The notes: generated from the letters alone by a model not told the origin. A stretch of 64,000 bases of DNA from Lotus japonicus (GCF_012489685.1 NC_080045.1:67230722-67294721); one strand, 5' to 3'. Numbered from the stretch's first letter, positions 1 to 12,980 are shown. A program made the numbers and translations.

Positions 1-732
1 CAAAGGAAAGGTCTAGTCTTGAATATACATGCAACAATGCTTTAGGGCATTGAAGGCGTGAATAAGCCAAGGAGTTAGCAACAACTAAAATGCAAAAGCA
101 TAGACTCAAAGAGCTTTAAAACAATCTTTTTCACACTCCAGTCCTCTTCATACAATTACATACTCTCTAAAATTAAATTTAAGAAAAAAGTATTTTAAGT
201 GGGCAATATTAGTCATCTTCTTAAAATACACCCTAATATTAAATTTAAATCAATCGTACATCTTTTATGTCATTAGAGTAATTTTACTTTCAAATACAAA
301 TTCAGACTTATAAATTTAATATATCAAACATATAATTAATCAATTTAATATATAATTAATTACTTTAAAAAAAAAACTCCAAAAAGCCATCTGCTTAGCC
401 TCAACCTCATACTAGATCCTTTAACAAGGAAAAGCACAATCTTTAGACCTTTATCCCAAAAAGATACATAAATTAACCTAGACTACGACGTGCAAAGAAA
501 ATGAAGAACTTGTGACATCTTCATTCCGGTGTCAAATATATGTCGTTGAAATTGACGAGCAATACCAATAAAATAGAGCAAAATACTAGTTCATTGAACT
601 TCAATAAACGAAAAATAGAAACATCTACTAGAACTAAAGCATAAAGATAAAACCCAAAATGCCAAAAACCAGAGGAAACCAAAATGCCACATTATATCTA
701 AACATTTTCTCCTTCATATCATTCCTTCCTTC

Positions 733-1706
733 CTACTCCATATTCTTCTTGAGAAACACACTTGTTAAAACTGTCTTGCACTGCAGAGAAGCCTTAAGCA
801 ACTTAACACCCTAAAAGAAAATACAAGAAAAAAACATTATTCAATGAAACAAATCAAAACATTGAATAGTCTTAGAAAATGAAACTGAAAAATAAAAATT
901 TACCTACTTTTGTTTAAATTGTGCAAAACTCTAATCACAATCGTGACTTGAAAAATAAAACATCAATGTTACATAACGCATGTTATGATAAAAAGTCACA
1001 AGAAATGTGACAATTATCACTGACATTTAGTACTTAATTGCAAAAATAAAAGGCCATGACATCATACCTCATCCATCCCCAACTCGACCACCTTCTCGTG
1101 CAAGGAACCAACCTCTCTGATATTGAACTTGTTAAGTAATGTAATACTTGAAATGGTTGACATTGGCTCAATGACCAAATCGTCCATCACCATGAAAGTA
1201 ACAATTTCTTTCACAAACCCACCCTTGATGGAAATTCCCTTATCAGGAAGGTTCTTTCCAACACAATGTAGTTGAGTGTTCATAATTCGACCACATTGCT
1301 GAGGACACGGAATGTTCTTATCATATGTTACATAATTAGAACAGCGTCCCGGGCACATGAAGAGGGAGGATCCTTGAGTGTCTCCAGCACCGGCATCATT
1401 TGCAGGAAGAAGGCCAGCGATTTCAGATGAAGTGAGGGGAGCTTTTGGTTTTAAGAGAACATCCTTATCCTGGGATGGTACCATGTAGTCAGTATTGAGA
1501 TTTGCAACACTCTGGTACAGATTTCCTAAGCTACCCACCATGCCTTTCTCATTGAGGAGCCTGACCACAGTTCCAACAGGGAGGCAGAGCAAGTTGAAGA
1601 GAAAGTCAATGACGGGTTTGGAAGCTTCAGCAAAGAGAACTTTCTGATTCTTTGAGTCAATCAGAAGTTTCATTGTTACTTTGGTGGAAGTAGAAGAAGA
1701 AGTCAT
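733..1706 (-). CDS. DUF674 family protein, copy 1
   Basis: Two exons, 1068-1706 and 733-810, joined in phase 0 by a GT-AG intron, give 238 residues. The start is the ATG at 1704-1706, opening MTSSSTSTKVTMKLLID. An in-frame ATG 50 codons upstream lies above a TATAAA at 1774-1779 and is unlikely to be used. Family-typical stretches are visible: LLIDSKNQKVLFAEA, then FLFNLLCLPVGTV, then a cysteine pair region (residues ~108-135, LFMCPGRC and CPQQCG). The C-terminal exon encodes GVKLLKASLQ. DUF674 is a plant family of unknown biochemical role, often in tandem arrays; many members are longer and carry two repeats, and this is the single-repeat form. It is a tandem paralogue of the next gene. The gene model is well supported; the function is unknown. 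Confidence 0.85.
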
Positions 1707-1773
1707 ATTGAAAGATAGATATATCAGAATTGTTCTTGCTAAGTGTACATTCGAGGCTATTATGTTCAACCCC

Positions 1774-1779
1774 TTTATA
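1774..1779 (-). promoter_or_regulatory. TATA box of DUF674 copy 1
   Basis: TATAAA on the minus strand, 68 bp above the ATG at 1706. The equivalent position is conserved upstream of copy 2 (4082-4087). Confidence 0.5.
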
Positions 1780-1856
1780 GGCGCATGGAGATTAAAGGGG
1801 TTAACGTTTGCACAATTAATTAAATGGTGGGAGATACAACTAAATTGATATTTCAT

Positions 1857-3155
1857 TAATAATAGTAATTAAGATCTTGGAATGTGGAAGGTTTGGCTCA
1901 GGCCTTAGGATTGGAATGTGGGAGGTTTTCTTGGGTTCCCCTTTCTAAACTCTCTGGATAAGTGCATATTTATTGCCAAACCAACTTTGGGCACACGGTG
2001 CCAGACAAAGCAAATTAAGCATGATGGCTTTTTTTTGAACGTAGCATGATGGCTAAAAGTTTTTTTTTATAAGCATGATGATGGCTAAAAGTAGAAAAAA
2101 AGAGAACAATTTACTACTATTAAAAAATGAGCTGATACCCAAATGACTTAAATGATTTTATTGGACTCTATAGAATTGTTATTTGTAGTGTTATTATTAC
2201 AGCTATAATTTCTCATTCTAAGATCATTCACATAGTGGACATCCCTTGTAAGCACAGTTCTGGTACGGTTGAATTCAGACTTGTGTTAAGAATGGCTTTG
2301 TGAAAGAGATGATACCAAATTAAAACACATGAATCAATCAAACATATTAAAACCTCAGAATCATATCAAAAGACTTGTGTTTGTTAAAAGAAGACATAGC
2401 AGCACTTGTTAACAAACGCAAGTTTTGAAGTTTATTAATAAAAATGAATTGAAAAAATAGAGTAATGCTAGATGGCTCGCTATAAATTCTTTGTTTTAAA
2501 GAGACTCGATATAAATTCAATGACACAACTATTTTTAATGTTCTCTTTCTAATTATGGGCGCCACTATTTTAAGAGTTTATTTTTTAAGTACTTGAAGAT
2601 AGTTCTAGTGATAAGAGCTGATGACACATGGATTAAGAGGGAGAGGTTCAGAAATTAAATTATGAGAATAATTTATCTTTTCGATGTAAAATAAAAGAAC
2701 TTTTTTCAAAATTATCCAATTAGAATAAAAATATTAGGACAAAGAAGTAATCAGCGCAATTAACCCTTCATCCAAATCACTAACAGTCGGGATTATTTTC
2801 ATGCATTTTATTAACGTTTGGGAATTATTACAATTATTTATAGTGATCGAGAAAATATAAAAATATGTAGTTTCACATTTATAATGGTAAGATCTTATAA
2901 TGGTAAATTCCACTGCACAACCAGGCGAACTTTGAAGTATAAATGTTTAATTAAATCTTTATATTAATTAAACCAATTGGACGCGCCATATATACACGCA
3001 CAGAATCTCAGAACAAACTAGTTAATTCATTGAAAATAATAAAAATATTCATTCGGAATAAAGAAGCAAAAAGATGTAACCCAACATAGAAGAAACCAAA
3101 ATGAGATGTTCTTCTAAAACATAAACAAGAATTTCTCCGTCATAGCACTTTCTTC
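1857..3155. other. Intergenic DNA between DUF674 copies
   Basis: AT-rich DNA with no supported gene. 1865-2000 is similar to 4150-4310, so the DUF674 duplication unit reaches upstream of the genes. Two short stretches near 2040 and 2080 repeat the words catgatgg and ggctaaaag. Confidence 0.5.
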
Positions 3156-4016
3156 CTATTCAAAATTATTCTTGACGAATACACTTGTCAGAACAGTCTT
3201 GGACTGCAGAGAAGCCTTAAGAATCTTGATACCCTGAAAAAAAATTACAAAAAGGGCATTTTTCAATGAAACAAATTAGTATCTCCAATAACATATTAAA
3301 AAGAAGCCTATTACTTGACATGCATGCTTTTGTTTAAGAAACACTCTACTAAAAGAATATATAAAACTATAACATACCTCATCCATGCCCAAGTGAACCA
3401 CCTTTTCTTGCAAGGCACCAACATCTTTGCCATTGGACTTACTAAGTAATATATTAATGTTTGATATTGACATGGGCTCAATGACTAAATCGTCCATGAC
3501 CATGTAAGGTATCATCTCTTTCACAAACCCATTCTTAATGGAACTTCCCATATCATTAGCAACCTTCTTTCCCACATAACTTACTCCATTGTTCATAGTT
3601 CCCGAGCAATAAGCACAACGACTTGTGCTATCATATGTCACTGTATAGTGACAACGACTCAGGCACATGAAGAGCGAGGGTCCAATGATATCTTTAGCTG
3701 CCTCATCGTTTGTAGGAAGAAGGCCAGCGATTTCAGATGAAGAGATGAGAGCTTTTGGCTTTAACAGAACATCCTTACCTTGGTTTGGAACCATGTAGTT
3801 GTCGCCGAGATTTGCAACACTCTGGTAGAGATTTCCTAAGCTACCCACCATGCCTCTCTCGTTGAGGAACCTGACCACAGTTCCTATAGGGAGACAGAGC
3901 AAGTTGAAGAGAAAGTCAATGACAGGTTTGGATGCTTCAGCAAAGAGAACTTTCTGATTCTTTGTGTCTATCAAAAGTTTCATCGTCACTTTAGTGGAAG
4001 TAGAAGAAGAAGTCAT
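3156..4016 (-). CDS. DUF674 family protein, copy 2
   Basis: Two exons, 3378-4016 and 3156-3233, with the same exon sizes (639 and 78 nt) and phase as copy 1, give 238 residues. A TATAAA lies at 4082-4087, about 65 bp above the ATG. The first ~100 residues are almost identical to copy 1. The middle has diverged: LFMCLSRC is kept, but the second cysteine cluster reads CAYCSG instead of CPQQCG. The C-terminal exon begins GIKILKASLQSKTVL. Upstream DNA (4150-4310) also resembles the DNA upstream of copy 1 (1865-2000), so promoter and gene were duplicated together. Function is unknown, as for the family. Confidence 0.85.
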
Positions 4017-4081
4017 ATTGAAAGATAGATATCAGAATTGCTCTTGCTATGTGTACATTAGAGGCTATTATGTTCAATTTA

Positions 4082-4087
4082 TTTATA
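4082..4087 (-). promoter_or_regulatory. TATA box of DUF674 copy 2
   Basis: TATAAA on the minus strand, 66 bp above the ATG at 4016, in the same context (AGGCGC next to it on the plus strand) as the copy 1 box. Confidence 0.5.
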
Positions 4088-4409
4088 GGCGCAGATTAAA
4101 GGGGTTACTGTTGCACAATTAAATAGGGCAGGTGCAACTAAATTGAGTATTTAATAGTTGTAGACTTGTAGTAGTAGTAATTAAGAGCTTGGAATGTGGA
4201 AGGTTCCAAAGCTCAGGCCTTAGCATTGAAAATTTGGAATGTGGAAGGTTTCCTTGGGTTCCCCTGCCGAAACTCTCTCGATAAGTGGATATTAATTTGG
4301 GCACAAGGTGCAAGAAAATAAATTTTTACTTTATTTATATTTCTTATATCAGTATTTCAAATTTTTTTTACAAATGGATATTAACACATATTCTAACAAT
4401 TTAACAAAT

Positions 4410-4747
4410 ACTTTTTTTTTTTTTTACATAGGAAAACTAACAGCAAAACTACAAAGTAACTAAATCCTGTTGAAGAAGGGAAAACACTTCGTCAGGAGGA
4501 GAAACTAAATCAACAACAGCGCACTGTAACCTTACTCCCATGCCAGCTAAGTAATTTGCCGGAGCATTTCCTTCACGAGGAACATAGCCAATCTTGATCT
4601 CCCAATTTCTGGCAAGAAGAAGATGAATGTCCGTTAATAAGCTACCATAACGATGACATTCAATGACTCGCTTCCCAATCATCTTAACCACCTCTAGACA
4701 ATCCATCCCACAAATAATTTTCCTAAAATTGAACATTTCAAACATTT
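4410..4747 (-). pseudogene. 5'-truncated LINE tail with RNase H-like remnant
   Basis: On the minus strand, a 98-codon open frame (4449-4745) resembles the C-terminal half of the RNase H-like domain (RVT_3 type) found at the end of plant LINE ORF2: CGMDCLEVV, then IGYVPREGNAPANYLA. A poly(T) run on the plus strand at about 4411-4426 lies just beyond the stop and reads as a poly(A) tail on the minus strand. The acidic residues expected before the DCLEVV stretch are replaced (CGMD rather than ESD). This fits a 5'-truncated dead LINE insertion. No target duplication was recognised. Confidence 0.6.
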
Positions 4748-5066
4748 ATTTATTTGTATTTATGTTATTAGTATTTATACACATCAGAGTAGTTTTTTAC
4801 AAGCTCAAGCATCACAATTCCATTAAATTTGCATTTAGAAACAACACATAAAGAGACTAGTGAACCAAAATTATTTATTGAATAATTAACAATAACTTAC
4901 AATATGACTATTGTCAATTCACAAGAGCTCTAACATTCATTAACCTGTAGCTGACAAAGAGTTGAACATCAAGTAAGAATTCTAGCACATCAGCCAGGCG
5001 TAGTAGATAAACATGAGTTACTTTTATCACAACAGTCTACACATGGACACGAGAATCATGCTAAGA

Positions 5067-6417
5067 TTACTGCTCAAAGCATGAGCCTGGACCAACAGGA
5101 GAAGCTCTAGCATAAAAATTAGTGACAGGTGCAGCTGGAACCCCTCTTCTATTCAACAGACATCTGAAGTATTGCAACCGGGGTAATGCAGTTTGGTTAC
5201 TATTTCCTGCAGAAGTTGAATGTCTCGGACTCCACAAACGTTCTGTAGCAAACAAGCAATAGTAGTAGTTAATATTTCATAATCAAATTCACATATTCCC
5301 AAAAAGTATATATAACTAAGGAACATGAGAAAGTGAAGAGGTGACAAGAATTAACTATCCTAGAGGTTTAAGCTGTTAGGTGGATAAACATGAATGGTTT
5401 AGGTGGAGAAACATCTTTCACACGCACGTTGATCCACCTATCTTGTGCTAAAATTAATTTTTTATTAAAAGAATGAGAGCAACATGGACTGAACTCTAGA
5501 CCATTTGGCCATAAAAAGTTTTGATACCATGTCACGAACCAACATAAGCTTTAAGGTGAAGGAACATTGATGATTTTATATTATATTTCTAGCAAGAGAC
5601 ACCTCTACAATTGAAATTGACAGGTCTATAAACATATACATACATGTATCGTGTTGTATCAAACAAGCAACAGGGAATACATGAGCCATTCACATGGCTT
5701 GCATATAGTAAGAGTATAAGAAGTGCTTGATCCATCTCCAGAATTACCAACACAATTGCATGCTTAATAGGTAAAGAATAAGCTCAAAAACAATAAAAAC
5801 TAAGAATATGATACAAGACATGTGAGACAACTAACCTGCAGCGGCTGCAGCTCGAGGCCATATTGTTTGCTGAACGTCTGATGTATCAGCCTTCTCACCC
5901 CACATGCAAACTTCTCCTCCAAGTACAAGTTCTTGTTCTGAAGCTTTATGTATTCCTTCTAGTGGCTCAGCATTATAGACAACATCCCAAGGTACATCTA
6001 TATGGTCAAGATACCAGACCCCTTGGTTACTGAAAATACACCTAAAACCTTTTGCAACAGCCTTTGGACAAACCCCAGAGCCCAACCTACAGTAATCACT
6101 TGATATACTTTACTCTGATAGTGAGGCTAAAGAGTTTCAAACCAAAATAAAACTATGTAGACAGAAATTCACCAGTTATGCACCACAGTCCGCGGATGGA
6201 GCTTAGTTGGAAATGCATTGAAGGTTTCCTCCCTGAGAAGTTGCAGAAAAAAGTCAAATACATTTTAACAACATGATAGTAAGTTCAATTAAAATAATAT
6301 TTCATAGGTATATATTGACATGTATAGAAGACAAACTACAACTGGAATTTCAAATACTAGGAGAGATATCCATCAAGGATAAATTAAGGGTATGAATGAG
6401 TTTTTTATGCTTCAATG

Positions 6418-6448
<31 letters not shown>

Positions 6449-9400
6449 CACAGATCATACCAGTTTACAGGACTCCAATTTTTCAAAAGAGCTATGGTTT
6501 GGGCCTTCAGAACAAAATATTGATAGGCATCTTGCGCAGTAGAGTTGTGATTCCTAAGCCTGCATCGGAAATACAGTCACATATGAACACTTCTTGATAC
6601 AGGACAATCAATAAAATCCATGGATCATGATGGTTAATTTTGTGGAACTTTGACAACCTTCTCAATGGTCAGCCAAAAAATTGAATGGCAGAAAAAAATT
6701 GTGTAGCTGAACTCGGGTGCATGCTTCACAAGCAAATAATCCCAAAGTTAATTTGGTAGCAAAATATGATAACTCAAGGGACTCAAATACAGCAACAGGA
6801 ATGCTGATAAGTAACAACCCTTTAGTTAGTCAGTTAGTTAGTTAGGGAAACCCCTTAGTTAGTTAGTTAAGAGATAATTAGAAAGTATGTTCAGAAGTCC
6901 CACGTTGACTAGGGATATGGTCACGATAGCCCTCATATATGGGTAGGCAACCCTCAACTCTTGAGCTAGCTTTTGAAGTAGAGTTAGGCCTCCCAAATTC
7001 TAATAAAGTTAAAGGCGATAGACTATAAATAAGGAGAAAGGGAAAAGAGGAGGGTATAACCGTATAAGAATTGCAATCTGAGTCTTTTGGGGAGAGTCTT
7101 GGTCTCTCAAATACCAGTAAATTTGTGTAGTTTTCATGTCGTTCTTTCAATAAAATTCAGTATTTCTTGTTGTTCGTTGCTGGCACCTATCAAATGCCTT
7201 CCCAATTACTTTCTTCTAACCATTAGATACAGGAAAATATACTACTTTTATTCAAGTTTCCAATTTTCCATAGCTTGATGGATTTACAGCTCTAGGCAAT
7301 AAAAAATCATAATATAATTTAATGGATGAGTATAAAACATTAAGCTTTGTACCATTTTTGCACATGTGAAGTATTGCTCCAGCAATCTGTCAAAATAAAA
7401 TGCAATTTCTTATCAATTAGCATTGATACAAAATGGATTATTATTTACACTGAACCAAGCTTTACCTTCTAGTATAATTGTTATTATTATAAATGTTACA
7501 AGGTAACGCACACGGTTGCTATTACACATTTTAACAATATAATGATCAATTTCAAACTGAACTAATAATAAAAAGTGATTCATTGGCCCTTAGTTAATAG
7601 CTTAAGCTTTAAATCAAGTGATTCTCTGGCATGTTGCAGAAATAAAGCCATGCATACTGACCTGTATGCACTTCATCACCACCCAAGTGAAATAGTTCAA
7701 ATGGGAATATTTTTCTCATATCTGTAAAATTTAGAAAGCGAAAATTGGATAAAGTTAATTCATGTAAATAATAACTGGAAGATGCGGGCATGCAGGGATG
7801 ATCATTGAGCTGGTTTTGACAAACCTCATAATATTGATAATTTTTTTAGCCTAAAAAGAAACAAGTGAAATATGTAAGAGTACATTGATGCATGTTTTAT
7901 AGGAACTTAACCTGTTAGAATACCAGAAAGAACATCAAAAGTAAACTGCTTTGAAACATCTAGTGGCTCCCTACAGGAGGGTGATGGCCAAAGATCAGGA
8001 TATCCAATCCCCCTACACAAGAACAAAAAAACAACCTTAAAATGTTTCTGGTGTAGAATAGTGGTCAGTAGAAATAGTAAATTGTTTGATCAACAAATTA
8101 AAGCCCAAATATATAAAATAAATGGACCAAATCTTGCATAAAACTTTTAAAAAGTAGTGCTTGATAACAAGATAATAATCAGAGTCAGACCAAACAGGTA
8201 TCGAAGGTGAAAATAATCAATTCCCAGCTGTATTGGAAACAATCCATTGGAAGCACAAGTCCATAGCTAGAGAGCTTCAACTTTTCTACGGTACAAGAGA
8301 TCTTGCAGGTTTCCGTGGATAACCATTCACAAAAATATTATAAATTGATAATATTATCAGTCTATCAGCTTAAGAAAAAAATGACCATGACATGAGCTTT
8401 ACCATGATTCACCATGACCTGGGACATCCACTTCCGCCATCACATTTATCCCTGTGATAAACCATGCAAATATTTGTTATCTTACATGACAATAAGAAAG
8501 ATGGAAGGGATAAAAGGAATAGGTAAACTTTAAAAATCCAAAATGAAGACCAAAACTGCAAAAATGAAACTAATATGAAACAGAAACTTCAAACGGACTC
8601 AAAGATATCTCACCTCTCATTTTGGAAAAGCTTCATACCGAGGCAAAATAAAACATGAAAAGAGAACAGTGTTAGTCAGCATTAGATTAAGAAAGCCTGC
8701 TCAAAGATGGAAACTGGATAGTTACAATTAACTAAAGGATTAGATCAATTGATCAGGATATCATAATATTATTCTGGGACTACAACTACATATAGTTCTC
8801 TTTTTTTCAATTAACTGAGTTTATAACACAACTTATTGTCTAAAATTTTCAGTTCAAAATAGCAAAATTGTTGATAGACATATAATACAATTCATGGTTG
8901 CAAAATTCTATAAAACAGAATGACAGGAAGTTCAAGGAAAATATGATCTTATCAAAGACCTGTCAGGTAACTTTTTTTCAATTTGTTCCCATCGGCAAAT
9001 TCCTCTTGCCGATTATGAAAAAAAAAAGTTTTGGATTATTTTTTGAAAAAAACTTTACAGAGCTGATATATTGGTAGAAGAAGGAATGCTCTTACTTGAC
9101 AATTTCATATGCATCCTCTACCGTGTAACGTTCCCACTCTGTGTATGAACCTTTCCACAAATTTGGATATGATGGAATTTCAAGAGGAAATGACTGCTCG
9201 TCTATGATATGCCAATGTAAAACATTCTACCAAGTAAAGTTTTTTATATTAGCATTACATGAAACAAAACAGCATGGTATGCTAGTTAGGATATGCTTCT
9301 TTGGTTTCCAATTGTTACAAACAGTTGGGAGAGATAAAAAAAATAAACTTATGACATTTATCTTACAAGTTTAGCATAGGACATTGATTCAATTATCTGC

Positions 9401-11181
9401 TTAATTACATCCACTGGTAAATAGTGCCTGGATGTATCTGCAAAATAAATAAAAGAGCAAGATATGAATCAATAGCCTCAAATCATATAGCATATAAACA
9501 CTCGCCAAATATAGTTTTCTCTCTTTTAAATTTGTTTGGCTCACCTAACATGAGTCCACGGTATGGAAATCTCGGTTTATCTCGGATGGACCAAGGTGTC
9601 TTGTATATTTGTACTTTTTTAGTTGTATAATCAAATGAACACAACTGGCTGAACGTCTGTTAAACAGAGGGAAAATGGAGATTATATGTCATGCATAAGT
9701 CTAAAGAATTACAACTTTGTTCATCATTTAGAAAGCACGACAGCGCTGTGTCCAGAATGCAGAATGCGAAACATAAAATTGACAAAAGTTCAGTTTTCAT
9801 TTCAAGGAAAACAAGTATATATATAATAAAACTAATTTTAAGCAACTTCTTATCTCTATGCCAATAGGTATACATGTTATTATTCCTAAAGAGTGACAAT
9901 TTGAAGGTATAAGAAAGAAACAAATACATTCTTTCAAACTGCTGAAATCTTAACCAGTATACATGAATACAAGTGAATGTGTCGAGTTTGCCAATATATG
10001 GGGAAATACAAACCTAAAATATGAAAACTGAGTATTGCACAAAAAAATTACTAATATCTACAACCCCTTTCATCATATATGAAATAATGCCAACAAAGCA
10101 CACTAGTTTGCTATAAACAAGAAAAACTGCTTTCTATTCACCATCTCTGATGCCATCCACCACCTATCCTCCAACTTCAGGCCCCTAATTAAGTGCAAAT
10201 GATAGGGAAGAAAGAAATGAGCTTATTGAGTTGCAAATTCTATTCATACCTCTAATCCACGCAATGCCCCAAAAACAGTATTTGCCTACATTAAATAAAA
10301 TCACAAAATTAGATGATTCACAATCATATAGAGATGACTATATCACAGCATATTGCAGAAAAATACCACATAGTGCAATTTATTTATCTCGGTCCCTTCC
10401 AATAAAAAGAAGTGAAGCACAGCACAATTTCTAGTCTTTTCAATCGTTAACAGATAAACAGAAACACTTCAATTAAATAATACTCTAGTAAACTACTGTT
10501 GCAAATTTGCAATGCTTATATGTTCCGTGAAAGTGAAGTTTTAAGTCCTCCATTGACTAGTTCCTAGTGCAGAAAAGTTAGAAAGGGAAAAGGACAGTGT
10601 ATACTTCAGATTCCCACAACAAAATAACATCATCCAATAAAATTCAAAGCAAGAGCACACACCTCAATCGTGACTTGTCCAGCAACGGAATGCACATTGG
10701 GTTCAGCTATGAACAAGTTGTAGCTCTCATCCACTCCAAGTTGAAGCTGCAACAAAACACAAGTACACAATCACCAAAATCAAAACTTCCTCAAAACCCA
10801 GAAAAAAATATCATAGATACAATGATTAATGAATCCACCTACCTCCTCACTCGTGGAACGAACATTGATCCTCAATTTGGTAACATCATAGACAGCCTTC
10901 ACAGTTCTGAGAAAACGGTGTCCAAACACTATCCCTCTGTATCTCTCGAAACCAGCTCGGAGAATGGGAGAGGCAGCACCGTTGCCGGAGAGTGAGAGTT
11001 CAGGATCAACGGAAAGGGTCCCGTTGCCGGAGGTGAACTTCGCCGGCAGAGGCCAAATGAATGGTTGCGAGGTTGTGAGCCCAACAGCAGCTTGTGATTG
11101 TGAAATGCTGAAAGCAGCAATGAGGAGGAACAATGTGGGTGTAGCTCCGGTGAGCCATCTGGGTATGCTGCATGAAGCCAT
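5067..11181 (-). CDS. HEXO1: Beta-N-acetylhexosaminidase, GH20 (HEXO1-like)
   Basis: Fifteen exons, all with GT-AG borders and unbroken phase: 10843-11181, 10663-10746, 10250-10285, 9545-9656, 9367-9437, 9096-9226, 8614-8630 (17 nt), 8403-8451, 7912-8012, 7662-7721, 7353-7386, 6461-6559, 6173-6232, 5836-6086, 5067-5242. They encode 539 residues, close to the ~541 of Arabidopsis HEXO1. The enzyme removes terminal beta-linked GlcNAc or GalNAc from N-glycans; HEXO1 is the vacuolar form that helps make paucimannosidic glycans. Visible features: a hydrophobic signal peptide (LFLLIAAFSIS), the N-terminal GH20b domain (FIWPLPAKF, LGVDESY), the barrel motif NVLHWHIIDE from residue 215, and HLGGDEVH with the catalytic Asp329-Glu330 pair. 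The C-terminus is FYARASPVGPGSCFEQ. No lesion was seen. Subfamily assignment is by remembered similarity. Confidence 0.95.
5370..5580 (-). repeat. Possible retrotransposon relic in intron 14
   Basis: On the minus strand, a stretch near 5520 reads ACATGGTATCAAAACTT, similar to the TGGTATCAGAGC primer-binding site next to plant Copia LTRs, followed by GGTCTAGAGTTCAGTCC. No termini or target duplication were found, so this is only a suspected relic. Confidence 0.25.
6420..6450. repeat. CA/TA microsatellite in HEXO1-like intron 12
   Basis: A run of about nine to ten CA units is followed by TA units, just inside the intron that precedes exon 13 in transcript order. It was probably missed by selection because it lies ten bases beyond the splice donor of exon 12. 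Confidence 0.8.
6805..7192 (+). mobile_element. Solo LTR in intron 11 of the HEXO1-like gene
   Basis: A 388-bp segment begins TGATAAGT and ends ACCTATCA (imperfect inverted termini). It is flanked on both sides by the same five bases, AATGC (6800-6804 and 7193-7197). This is the structure of an LTR left after LTR-LTR recombination. Internally there is a run of GTTAGTTAG repeats, a TATA-like ctataaata near 7023 and an aataaa near 7148, giving plus-strand orientation, antisense to the host gene. No retrotransposon coding sequence is present. Confidence 0.85.
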
Positions 11182-12980
11182 GGCTCTGTGCAGCTATGGC
11201 AAAAGTCAAAACTTTGAGCTTGCTTAGAGAAAGAGAGAGAGAGAGTGGTTATTGGCTGGCGTTCGCGTCGCGTTTAGTTTAGTTTTTCACTTTACTGTCA
11301 GCGCATGTAGGAAACTGGTGGATCAATTTTTTCATTCATAAAGGTTGAGAAATCGAACTCTCAATCACTTAACTAAGAAGAGACGAAGTGCTGAATCACT
11401 CGTCAACCTACTTGGTTTCTGTTTATGTTATATAATCATCAGAATTATAACCAAGTTTATTTTCTTTATATGTAAATAAAACAAAAGATTGTGTAGTGTT
11501 TGAGACTTGAACGTCTTGTTATTAGTATTATTACATTTGTTTATTTGTGGCCTAAACCAATTTGGTTATCTTCCTCCTCCACTACTCCACTAGTAAAGTA
11601 AGTTAAGGTGGGGATCTAGATTCTAGAATAAACAAGTAGCATTGCTTGCTCGTGAGTCCTGAGGTATATAGTTAATTAATATTAATGTGATGTGATTGGG
11701 TTTGTCCTCAATGAAGCTACATCCTCCCTAGTTTCGGGCATGAAAATGTGAAAGGAGGGTGAAAAAACGATGGCCTTATAAGGAAACATATCTTGAAGGT
11801 AAAGTCACCATGAAGGGTGACTCATGGTTAGATAGTACTTAGATGTGTCAATTAAGCTGATCCAACCCAGCCCATTTGAGCTAGCCCGTAGCTAAGTGGC
11901 ACAATAATTTATTTTGAATGAGGAGCACTTAAAAGAGGGCTTGAGGTCATGCAAGTTCTGTACAGTGAATGAAAACGAAAGGGATTGAAAAAGTAAATTA
12001 TGATTCAATTGGGAAAAAGGACGAAAAAAGTGGATGACAAGTGAAAGCAATAAATTCAAAAAGTCTATATACTATTGGAAAGGTTTTGGTCATATGGTGG
12101 GGGCAATTTTCTATTTCATGGGGCAATATAACACAATATCCTAATACTAGTATATGTTATTGTTGCAAATTATGAAAATCATGTGGAGGCAGCTGCCCCC
12201 TCCATTGGCAATGTGCATCCGTAGCACATCAACCTGAAGACTCTTATCATGTGAATAGATTAATTTTATTTTCTTACTAATATTTACTCGGAATAGGTAC
12301 ATGCGAGTGGCATCAATTCATGGATCTACGAATAGAGCAGACCAAGCTCAACTTAGCATCAGCTATAACTGACACTAAGTTACCAAGCGTCAGCAGTGAA
12401 CCACTGCTAATTGACGTTAAGCGAACACTAAAGTGGGCCGGTAGTTTTAGAGTCTGTTTTATGCAATGCTAATAGCAGCTTAGTTGGCGTCACACATCAT
12501 TAGTTAATTAGTATCGACGGATCCGAGAGTGAACTTAAATGTAATTAAATTTTCATTACACGTTTTTCTAATTATCTAGTGTTGGAATGGACGTGTGCCG
12601 TCAATTAATCATGATTTTGTTTTGTCTTTATGGAGGAATTGTATGTAGGGGATATCCCACAAATCACGTGGAGGGTGCTGCTCTAATGGCAGTTGCACAA
12701 GACAAACAATGGTCATTTACAATCTCCTCTAATCTCTTCCCAGCCAATTATCATTTATCTCCCACGTGATACTACTCCTTGTAGTTGTCCCACCCAAATC
12801 ACCCTACCTCTCTTGCTCTATATTCCACTTTATTTTCATTCATCTGCACTGCGTGTGTGATCATCTTCATAACATTGATTTGCACTAGCTACTTCATTCT
12901 CTCATCCTACACATCAATACAAAATCTTGTTACCTGCACACTACTAATTAAGAGATAGCATACCTAGTTTAATTTATGTA
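11182..12980. other. 1.8-kb divergent intergenic region
   Basis: This lies between two divergently transcribed genes (HEXO1-like leftward, TIGR01589 gene rightward), so it holds both promoters. A GA-repeat (ga)n stands at about 11229-11244. On the minus strand near 11350-11370 there is GAGAGTTCGATTTC, which resembles an RNA polymerase III B box, but no A box was confirmed. A TATA-like ctatattcc lies near 12818. No coding sequence was recognised. Confidence 0.4.

Noticed and set aside
1..732. Search for a gene left of the first DUF674 copy
   Set aside because: Only AT-rich sequence with short chance frames; nothing supported.
9141..9630. Plus-strand open frames over HEXO1-like exons 4-6
   Set aside because: Reverse-complement shadows of conserved exons; no independent start context or similarity.
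10597..11227. Plus-strand open frames (10597-10995 and 10964-11227)
   Set aside because: They lie antisense to exons 1 and 2 of the HEXO1-like gene; the minus-strand frame has a signal peptide and family motifs with correct splice sites, so these are shadows.
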